Shown: one piece after another, positions 5,708 through 10,378 of the stretch
How positions within the stretch are numbered: the stretch's first letter is position 1
Layout: the number at the start of each line of letters is the position of its first letter
Assembly: GCA_964557975.1 (NCBI GenBank)
Contig: CAZLCG010000044.1
Location: 1 to 10,378 of the forward strand
DNA length: 10,378 bases
Source of the DNA: Fimenecus sp964557975
Lineage (GTDB): Bacteria; Bacillota; Clostridia; Oscillospirales; Acutalibacteraceae
Direction: 5' to 3'
The notes under the pieces: generated by a model
Database searches by the model: none
The model's input: only the letters and a program-made list of their open reading frames with translations
Told to the model about the DNA's origin: nothing
Translations under genes and position numbers: made by a program

Positions 5708-7102
5708 TTACGGAAGCGGTCTTCTTTTTATCGTATAATTCCAATCCTCCGGCTCAGCGTCATACATGGTTTCCAAAAATGCGTCAAGCACGGGAATAAC
5801 GCCCTCGGTCTTTTTAAAATGCGAAAGAAGTCTTTTGACCTTACCAATAATTGCCGCCATCGCCTTGTATTCGGGCGTGTCGGGAGTGTAAGGCTCATTG
5901 CCGACATATACGTTTTGCACAATTTCAAGCAAAAGGTCCTTTAAAAGAATATCCTTTACCGAATTATCAATGCCGCTTGAAACCCCGAGCAGTCTGCCGA
6001 CCCTGCCCAAGGTCCAAACCTGTAATTTCCCGCCGATGAGCTTTACGGGTGTTTTTAATTTGTAAACCTGCTCGGGCGTCATACTGAAAGCCGTTGAAAG
6101 CTCTGCAAGATGCTCTATGTCGTTTGCCGCCGAATAAAAAATGTCGTTAAGCAAAAACGAAAAATGACGCTTCATATATTCGTTTACCGAAACGCCCTCG
6201 GGCTTACCCTCAAAATCCTCAACGCAGACGGTTTTAACATCTATTGAGCCGTCGTCTATCCTGACCTTTCTGAAAACCGACGGATAGCCCACAAGAGAAG
6301 CGGTGTTTACATCATAAATGCTCGAACCCTTTTCGGTTGTTTTTACGGCGATATTCTGCATATGCGTATGCCCCGTAAAAACAACGTCTATGCCCGCGTC
6401 GGCAAGTATTGCTGCGGTTTTATCCCAATCGCCGAGCATATCCCTTTTAGAGATAAACGGATAAAGCGCCATCGGCGGCAAAACGGGATGGTGCGTCATA
6501 ACGAAAATATAGTTTCCCGTTTCGTGCGCGTCTTTAATTTGATTTAATATCCATTGCATCTGGTCGGGCGAATAACCGCAGAAAACCCTGTCGCCGTCGT
6601 CGTTAAGACACAGAAGCCTGTAGCCCTTTTGAAGCTGAACGCAGTATGAATGGCTTTCGCGGTGAACCGATATTGCGTCGTCCATACCGAAGGTGTGATA
6701 AAGCTCGACAAGCTGTTCGCGGTCCGTCCTCGTGGCAGGAACTGTTTTATCCCCGTCGCACTTATATGCCGCGCCCGTGCCGTTGCCCTCAACGTAATAA
6801 TCGTGAGTAGCGGTGATAAGATAAACCCTTTTGCCCGCGTCTTTAAGCCTTTGCAGCTTCGGTATTACGTCTTTGTGGCTTTCAAGCGCGCCGTCGTAGG
6901 AAATATCGCCCGCGACAAGCACAATGTCAACGGACTTATCGGCAATAAGCATGTCGAACGCGGCGTCAATAACCGCGCCGGTTTCGGCAAGACATTTCTG
7001 CTCGCGGTTATTAAGCCTTTTGTATGCTTCGCCCTCGGTTCCGAGGTCTTTTGAATAATGGTGCAAATCAGTTACAAGGTAGAAATTCAAAGGTTCTGAC
7101 AT
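5708..7102 (-). CDS. Calcineurin-like metallophosphoesterase
   Basis: 464-residue cytoplasmic phosphoesterase (no signal peptide or membrane helix). Metal-binding motifs in order, numbered from the chosen start: TDLHH (Asp12, His14), LVAGDIS (Asp66), ITATHDYY (His100, Asp101), VMTHHP (His204, His205) and FTGHTHMQN (His245, His247). The usual GNHD motif reads ATHD here, with Thr99 in place of the metal-bridging Asn. After the domain (about 1-300) comes a helical C-terminal region of about 160 residues that I cannot assign. Start: an ATG five codons upstream (7115-7117) is in frame, but GGGAGG lies five bases before the ATG at 7100-7102, within the extra codons, so the shorter form is right. 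Substrate unknown; related enzymes act on phosphodiesters or phosphomonoesters. It has its own sigma-A promoter and a palindrome over the -10 box. Confidence 0.87.
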   Translation of the reverse strand: MSEPLNFYLVTDLHHYSKDLGTEGEAYKRLNNREQKCLAETGAVIDAAFDMLIADKSVDIVLVAGDISYDGALESHKDVIPKLQRLKDAGKRVYLITATHDYYVEGNGTGAAYKCDGDKTVPATRTDREQLVELYHTFGMDDAISVHRESHSYCVQLQKGYRLLCLNDDGDRVFCGYSPDQMQWILNQIKDAHETGNYIFVMTHHPVLPPMALYPFISKRDMLGDWDKTAAILADAGIDVVFTGHTHMQNIAVKTTEKGSSIYDVNTASLVGYPSVFRKVRIDDGSIDVKTVCVEDFEGKPEGVSVNEYMKRHFSFLLNDIFYSAANDIEHLAELSTAFSMTPEQVYKLKTPVKLIGGKLQVWTLGRVGRLLGVSSGIDNSVKDILLKDLLLEIVQNVYVGNEPYTPDTPEYKAMAAIIGKVKRLLSHFKKTEGVIPVLDAFLETMYDAEPEDWNYTIKRRPLP

Positions 7103-7147
7103 ATTATCCTCCCGCATTGATATTAAAGGCTTATTAAGCTCGATTAA

Positions 7148-7168
7148 ATAATGTTACAAAAACATTAT
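7148..7168. promoter_or_regulatory. 21-bp palindrome, candidate operator
   Basis: ATAATGTT (7148-7155) and AACATTAT (7161-7168) are perfect 8-bp inverted arms around a 5-base centre. The right arm covers most of the -10 box of the phosphoesterase promoter, and the rest covers the likely start point. This is a classic place for a dimeric repressor. A short transcript-level hairpin is an alternative. The regulator is unknown. Confidence 0.45.
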
Positions 7169-7192
7169 GATGTAAAAGGGCGGGATTGTCAA
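7164..7192 (-). promoter_or_regulatory. Sigma-A promoter of the phosphoesterase gene
   Basis: Minus strand TTGACA (7192-7187), a 17-base spacer, then CATAAT (7169-7164): a perfect -35 and a five-of-six -10 at ideal spacing. It lies about 60 bases before the phosphoesterase start and downstream of the pnp terminator. Confidence 0.8.
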
Positions 7193-7232
7193 ACTAAAAT
7201 CTCATAATAGCATAAATTATATAAAAGTAAAG

Positions 7233-7259
7233 CCCTGCGTACCAATTCGGTATGCAGGG
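7233..7259 (-). terminator. Intrinsic terminator of pnp, possibly bidirectional
   Basis: CCCTGCGTACC (7233-7243), loop AATTC, GGTATGCAGGG (7249-7259): an 11-bp stem with one imperfect pair. On the minus strand it is followed by CTTTACTTTTATA, so it ends the pnp transcript 20 bases after its stop. On the plus strand the run TTTTTATT follows and the odd pair becomes a G-U, so it could also block antisense transcription into pnp. Confidence 0.8.
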
Positions 7260-7279
7260 TTTTTATTAACCGGTTTTAA

Positions 7280-9478
7280 TCAGCTTCTGTTGTTTCTGCG
7301 GAAATTTCCCCGCCCGCCGTTATTCTTTCTCGGCGCTCTTGCCGAAAGCTCGTTTTGGGGTGTAAGACCTTCAACCTCTATAAGAGCCTCACGGCGCGAA
7401 AGGTTAAGTCTGCCCTGTTCATCCTTCGGCAGCACCTTAACTATAATTTCATCGCCTACGTTGACAACATCCTCAACCTTTTCGGTACGTTTTACATCAA
7501 GGTGGCTGATATGAACCATACCCTCAACGCCCGGTACAATCTCGACAAACGCGCCGAAGCTCATAAGGCGGGTTACAATTCCCTTGTAAACCGCGCCCTC
7601 CTCGGGACCGTTCGCAATAGTATCAACAATAAACACGGCTTTCTTCGCGTTATCCAGATCAAGAGCGGAAACAAATACCTGCCCGTCCTCGCTGACGTCA
7701 ACCTTACAGTCGCACTCAGCGCAGATTTTCTGGATAACCTTGCCCTGCTTGCCGATAACATCGCCGATTTTATCGGGGTCAATTCTTGTTGTAAGCATCT
7801 TGGGCGCCCACGGCGAAAGCTCTTTTCTCGGCTCTGAGATAACGGGAAGCATTACCTCGTCAAGAATATAATTTCTCGCCTTGTTTGTCTTTGCAAAAGC
7901 CTCTTTGATGATTTCGGGGGTAAGACCGTGAACCTTTAAGTCCATTTGAATTGCCGTAATGCCTTTTTTGGTACCCGCAACCTTAAAGTCCATATCGCCG
8001 TAGAAATCTTCAAGCCCCTGAATATCGACCATTGTCATAAAGTCGCCGTAAACTCCCCGATCTCCCGTGATAAGACCGCAGGAAATGCCCGCAACGGGAG
8101 CTTTGATCGGAACGCCCGCCGCCATAAGGGCAAGCGTTGAACCGCAGATCGAGCCTTGAGAGGTGGAACCGTTTGAGGAAAGAACCTCGGAAACCACTCT
8201 TATAGCATACGGGAACTCGTCAAGCGTCGGAAGCACGGGAATAAGCGCCTTTTCGGCAAGCGCGCCGTGACCTATCTCGCGTCTGCCCGGACCTCTTGAG
8301 GGCTTAGTTTCGCCGACCGAATATGACGGGAAATTGTAGTGGTGAATATATCTCTTTTCCTTCTGCTCGTCAAGTCCGTCAAGCTGCTGAGCGTCGCTCA
8401 TAGAGCCGAGGGTCGCGACGGAAAGCACCTGCGTCTGACCTCTTGTGAACATACCCGAACCGTGAGCGCGCGCAAGCAGATCGATCTCCGCGTTAAGAGG
8501 ACGGATCTCATCAATGCCCCTGCCGTCGACACGCTTGTGTTCATCCTTAAGCCATGAACGCACAACGTGCTTTTGGACAAGATACATAATCTCCTCGATT
8601 TTTGCTTCGTTGCCCTCGAATTTCTCATCAAACCTTTCGTGAACCGCTTCGTAAATCGGAAGAAGCCTTTCGTCGCGGACAAGCTTGTCGTCGGTATCAA
8701 GAGCCTTTTTGACGTCCTCTATGCAGAACTCCTCAATCTCTTTGAGGATTTCGGGATCCGCGTCCGAAGATTCATAAGAAAATTTCGGCTTGCCTATTTC
8801 GTCAACTATGCCCTGAATAAATTTAACGATTTTTTTATTTTCCTCGTGACCGGCCATAATGCAGTCGAACATAAGGTCATCGGGGATTTCGTTGCCGCCC
8901 GCTTCGATCATAGCGACAAGGTCGGCGGTTGAGGCAACGGTTAAATTAAGGTCGGTTTTCGCTCTCTGCTCTAAGGTGGGATTAATGACGATTTCACCGT
9001 CGACAAGACCTACGTTAACGCCCGCAATAGGACCGTCCCACGGAATATCCGAAACAGCGATAGCTGTTGAAACGCCGAGCATAGCGGCGATTTCCGGACT
9101 GCAATCGGGATCGACCGACATTACCGTTGCGACAACATAGCAGTCGTTTCTTAAATCCTTGGGAAAAAGCGGACGTATGGGACGGTCAATGCATCTTGAC
9201 GTAAGAATAGCCTTTTCGCTCGCCCTGCCCTCTCTGCGCTGGAACGAGCCGGGGATTCTTCCTACGGAATACATCTTTTCCTCATAATCGACCGAAAGCG
9301 GGAAAAAGTCAACTCCCTCTCTCGGCTTTGCGGAGGCCGTAACGGTGCAAAGCACGTTGGTTTCGCCGTAACGAACCATTACGGACGCGTTGGCAAGCCC
9401 CGCCATTTTTCCCGTTTCAAACGAAAGCTTTCTGCCGGCAAGCTCGGTTTCCCAAACCTTGAAGTTTTTGAAAAACAT
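7280..9478 (-). CDS. pnp: Polynucleotide phosphorylase (polyribonucleotide nucleotidyltransferase)
   Basis: 732-residue phosphorolytic 3'-to-5' exoribonuclease, a homotrimeric cytoplasmic enzyme of mRNA decay. Domains in order: first RNase PH core about 10-230 (GRKLSFETGKMAGLANASV, RRPIRPLF-type motif at 97-105), helical linker about 240-312, second catalytic RNase PH core from about 317 (RVDGRGIDEIRPL, FTRGQTQ, SNGSTSQGSICGST, and the catalytic GDMDFKVAG at 494-502), KH domain about 563-622 with its GKQG loop at 576-579, S1 domain about 628-697 (GIVTRLMSFGAFVEI), and a short Arg/Asn/Gly-rich tail. Slightly longer than the roughly 700 residues usual in Firmicutes, with all catalytic parts intact. 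GAGGT about seven bases upstream supports the ATG. It follows rpsO, the classic order, but across an unusually long structured gap. Confidence 0.98.
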   Translation of the reverse strand: MFFKNFKVWETELAGRKLSFETGKMAGLANASVMVRYGETNVLCTVTASAKPREGVDFFPLSVDYEEKMYSVGRIPGSFQRREGRASEKAILTSRCIDRPIRPLFPKDLRNDCYVVATVMSVDPDCSPEIAAMLGVSTAIAVSDIPWDGPIAGVNVGLVDGEIVINPTLEQRAKTDLNLTVASTADLVAMIEAGGNEIPDDLMFDCIMAGHEENKKIVKFIQGIVDEIGKPKFSYESSDADPEILKEIEEFCIEDVKKALDTDDKLVRDERLLPIYEAVHERFDEKFEGNEAKIEEIMYLVQKHVVRSWLKDEHKRVDGRGIDEIRPLNAEIDLLARAHGSGMFTRGQTQVLSVATLGSMSDAQQLDGLDEQKEKRYIHHYNFPSYSVGETKPSRGPGRREIGHGALAEKALIPVLPTLDEFPYAIRVVSEVLSSNGSTSQGSICGSTLALMAAGVPIKAPVAGISCGLITGDRGVYGDFMTMVDIQGLEDFYGDMDFKVAGTKKGITAIQMDLKVHGLTPEIIKEAFAKTNKARNYILDEVMLPVISEPRKELSPWAPKMLTTRIDPDKIGDVIGKQGKVIQKICAECDCKVDVSEDGQVFVSALDLDNAKKAVFIVDTIANGPEEGAVYKGIVTRLMSFGAFVEIVPGVEGMVHISHLDVKRTEKVEDVVNVGDEIIVKVLPKDEQGRLNLSRREALIEVEGLTPQNELSARAPRKNNGGRGNFRRNNRS

Positions 9479-9507
9479 TTTTTTACCTCTTTTTTAATAT
9501 ATTTCCT

Positions 9508-9603
9508 CGGGGCAAAAGCATGCTTTAGCAATAAACGCGGCGTTTAACAGCTTTAAATTAAACGCTCCGTTTACCGCTAAAAGCACCGTGCTTGTCTGCC
9601 CCG
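9508..9603 (-). promoter_or_regulatory. Long bulged stem-loop in the pnp leader
   Basis: Five consecutive helices stack into one hairpin of 96 nt that ends about 30 bases before the pnp start. The pairs are 9508-9514 (CGGGGCA) with 9597-9603; 9521-9529 (TGCTTTAGC) with 9576-9585 (one bulged A); 9532-9537 (TAAACG) with 9568-9573; and 9540-9547 (GCGTTTAA) with 9558-9565. The loop is 9548-9557. In Escherichia coli a long leader stem of pnp is cut by RNase III and PNPase then represses its own mRNA; this stem is a candidate analogue (inference). The ribosome binding site is outside the stem. I see no convincing sigma-A promoter immediately before it, so pnp may depend on read-through from rpsO. 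Confidence 0.6.
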
Positions 9604-9639
9604 TAAGGATTGAAAATTATTGTTCGTAAAAAGCAATTC

Positions 9640-9669
9640 AAGGCAAGCGGTCTTTTTGCCGCTTGCCTT
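9640..9669 (-). terminator. Terminator-like or attenuator hairpin between rpsO and pnp
   Basis: AAGGCAAGCGG (9640-9650) and CCGCTTGCCTT (9659-9669) form a perfect 11-bp stem with an 8-base loop. On the minus strand the next bases are GAATTGCTTTTT, so the U-run starts about seven bases after the stem, which suits partial rather than efficient termination. It would set the rpsO:pnp ratio. It touches the TTAA end of the neighbouring palindromic element. Confidence 0.5.
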
Positions 9670-9947
9670 AAGGCGAGGGGAATCGAACCCGATGTGGTTT
9701 AAAACGGTATCTTTCCGCTAAAGCATCGTTAAAAATCTCACCATACGACAGTATGGCTTCGATTTTATGCCTTGCTTTAACGAAAATCTCCTCGTTTTAA
9801 ACTGCTGAGCACCTAAAGCGCAGGAGTTTCGGATGAATTTTTGCTTTTGAGACGGCAGACGGGCTGTCGCCCGTCAACGGTAAAAAAGTGAAAATTTACC
9901 GAAAGGGCAAGCTTTAGGCACATCGTGTCCGACTCCCCTTGCCTTAA
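9668..9947 (-). repeat. 280-nt structured palindromic element (MITE-like or structured RNA)
   Basis: Ends are 29-nt imperfect inverted repeats, 9668-9696 and 9919-9947, matching at 25 of 29 positions, each terminating in TTAA. On the minus-strand transcript two of the four differences become G-U pairs. Inside are two structured arms. Arm A: 9697-9706 (GTTTAAAACG) with 9793-9802, then 9719-9724 with 9774-9779, 9732-9737 with 9761-9766, and 9741-9746 with 9751-9756 around loop GACA. Arm B: 9812-9819 (CCTAAAGC) with 9911-9918, enclosing GACGGGC-TGTC-GCCCGTC (9858-9875) and CGGTAAA/TTTACCG (9878-9884 with 9895-9901). The whole thing folds as a closed multi-branch structure with no credible coding frame. 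TTAA at both outer edges could be a target-site duplication of a non-autonomous element. The alternative is a structured RNA made from the rpsO transcript. I do not recognise an Rfam family. Confidence 0.6.
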
Positions 9948-9954
9948 ACTACTG

Positions 9955-10218
9955 TTATTTACGAAGGCCCAACTTCTGAACGATGGCGCGGTATCTTTCA
10001 ATATCGTTATCCTGAAGATATTTAAGAAGGTTACGTCTGTGACCGACCATCATATGAAGCCCTCTTCTCGAATGGTGATCCTTTTTATGAACCTTCAGAT
10101 GCTCGGTAAGGTCGTTGATTCTTTTTGTGAGAACCGCAATCTGAACCTCGGGAGAGCCTGTGTCGCCCTCGTGGGTAGCATACTCGGCCATTATAGCCTG
10201 CTTTTCTTCTTTTGTCAT
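9955..10218 (-). CDS. rpsO: 30S ribosomal protein S15
   Basis: 87-residue S15, which binds the central domain of 16S rRNA early in 30S assembly and contacts 23S rRNA across the subunit bridge. The sequence is full length and typical: ATHEGDTGSPEVQIAVLTKR, then INDLTEHLKVHKKDHHSRRG, LHMMVGHRRNLLKYLQ and a C-terminal RYRAIVQKLGLRK. The conserved HKKDHHSRRGL RNA-binding loop is intact. GAGGTG seven bases upstream of the ATG gives the start. A consensus sigma-A promoter and a structured leader precede it, and pnp lies downstream. Confidence 0.98.
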   Translation of the reverse strand: MTKEEKQAIMAEYATHEGDTGSPEVQIAVLTKRINDLTEHLKVHKKDHHSRRGLHMMVGHRRNLLKYLQDNDIERYRAIVQKLGLRK

Positions 10219-10241
10219 TTGTTTTCACCTCATTATTATTC

Positions 10242-10297
10242 TTTCGGACACCACAGAAAAAGGACAGGTGAACACCCGAACAGGGTTTAAACCGAAA
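10242..10297 (-). promoter_or_regulatory. Putative S15 autoregulatory leader (three-way junction)
   Basis: In the rpsO 5' leader the minus-strand RNA can form a closing helix TTTCGG (10297-10292) with CCGAAA (10247-10242). Inside are one hairpin ACCC-TGTTC-GGGT (10286-10274) and a second stem CACC with GGTG (10270-10267 with 10252-10249). A three-stem junction just before the ribosome binding site resembles the S15-responsive leaders described for Gram-positive bacteria (established principle; assignment here is inference). The helices are short, so confidence is moderate. Confidence 0.45.
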
Positions 10298-10323
10298 TCC
10301 GTGTATGCCGAATTTGCTTATGT

Positions 10324-10352
10324 ATTATATATCACTGTTTTTGATTTGTCAA
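10324..10352 (-). promoter_or_regulatory. Sigma-A promoter of rpsO
   Basis: Minus strand TTGACA (10352-10347), 17-base spacer, TATAAT (10329-10324): both boxes match the sigma-A consensus exactly at ideal spacing, as expected for a ribosomal protein gene. The predicted start near 10317 gives a leader of about 100 nt. Confidence 0.92.
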
Positions 10353-10378
10353 GTTACGGTAATATGCATTTTATTATG

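Noticed and set aside
7103..7117. Upstream ATG for the phosphoesterase
   Set aside because: GGGAGG, the ribosome binding site of the ATG at 7100-7102, lies within these five codons, and no site precedes the upstream ATG.
7355..7837. 160-codon plus-strand ORF
   Set aside because: Antisense shadow of the pnp KH and S1 coding region, which is unambiguous.
9610..9640. Sigma-A promoter for pnp (TTGAAT ... AATAAT on the minus strand)
   Set aside because: Spacing is only 14 bases and the -35 is imperfect, so I do not call it.
9672..9696. tRNA-like T-arm sequence (minus strand GGTTCGATTCC)
   Set aside because: No cloverleaf can be built: the D-arm, anticodon arm and acceptor partner are absent. 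The segment instead pairs with the opposite terminal repeat of the palindromic element.
9813..10001. 62-codon minus-strand ORF overlapping the rpsO end and the palindromic element
   Set aside because: It runs out of frame through the end of rpsO and into inverted repeats, and has no ribosome binding site. Its openness is explained by the surrounding structure and rpsO codons.

Overview
The window looks like chromosome of an endospore-forming, low-to-mid GC Clostridia bacterium, plausibly an uncultured gut Oscillospiraceae/Ruminococcaceae-type organism. The support is the spore genes yabP and yabQ beside divIC, Gram-positive ribosome binding sites (GGAGG), consensus sigma-A promoters, the rpsO-pnp pair, and a YjbR-family protein architecture I associate with gut Clostridia. 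Every gene I accept is on the minus strand, so transcription runs from right to left.

From the right end: rpsO (ribosomal protein S15) has a consensus sigma-A promoter and a leader that can fold as a three-way junction. About 480 non-coding bases then separate it from pnp (polynucleotide phosphorylase). That gap is densely structured. It holds a roughly 280-nt element bounded by 29-nt imperfect inverted repeats ending in TTAA, which contains several nested or side-by-side helices. Next come a terminator-like hairpin and a long bulged stem-loop just upstream of pnp. After pnp there is a bidirectional-looking terminator, then a calcineurin-like metallophosphoesterase with its own sigma-A promoter and a 21-bp palindrome over the -10 region.

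The next block is the sporulation/division cluster yabP-yabQ-divIC-yabR(S1), with overlapping or tightly spaced genes. A sigma-E-like promoter precedes yabP. Its -10 lies in the loop of a hairpin that would mask the yabP ribosome binding site on read-through transcripts. The cluster continues into a class I fumarate hydratase alpha subunit, with no beta subunit beside it, and then a membrane-anchored GH30-family glycoside hydrolase.

The left 1.44 kb differs in character. It holds a small unexplained ORF with strong inverted repeats, an AT-rich YjbR/MmcQ-family gene, and the 5' part of a UvrX/UmuC-type Y-family DNA polymerase running off the edge. Such polymerases are often carried on plasmids, prophages and integrative elements, so this end may be the edge of acquired DNA (inference).

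The most interesting material is non-coding: the rpsO-pnp intergenic element, the pnp leader stem, and the yabP promoter/hairpin arrangement. No CRISPR array, rRNA, complete tRNA or recognisable transposase gene is visible.
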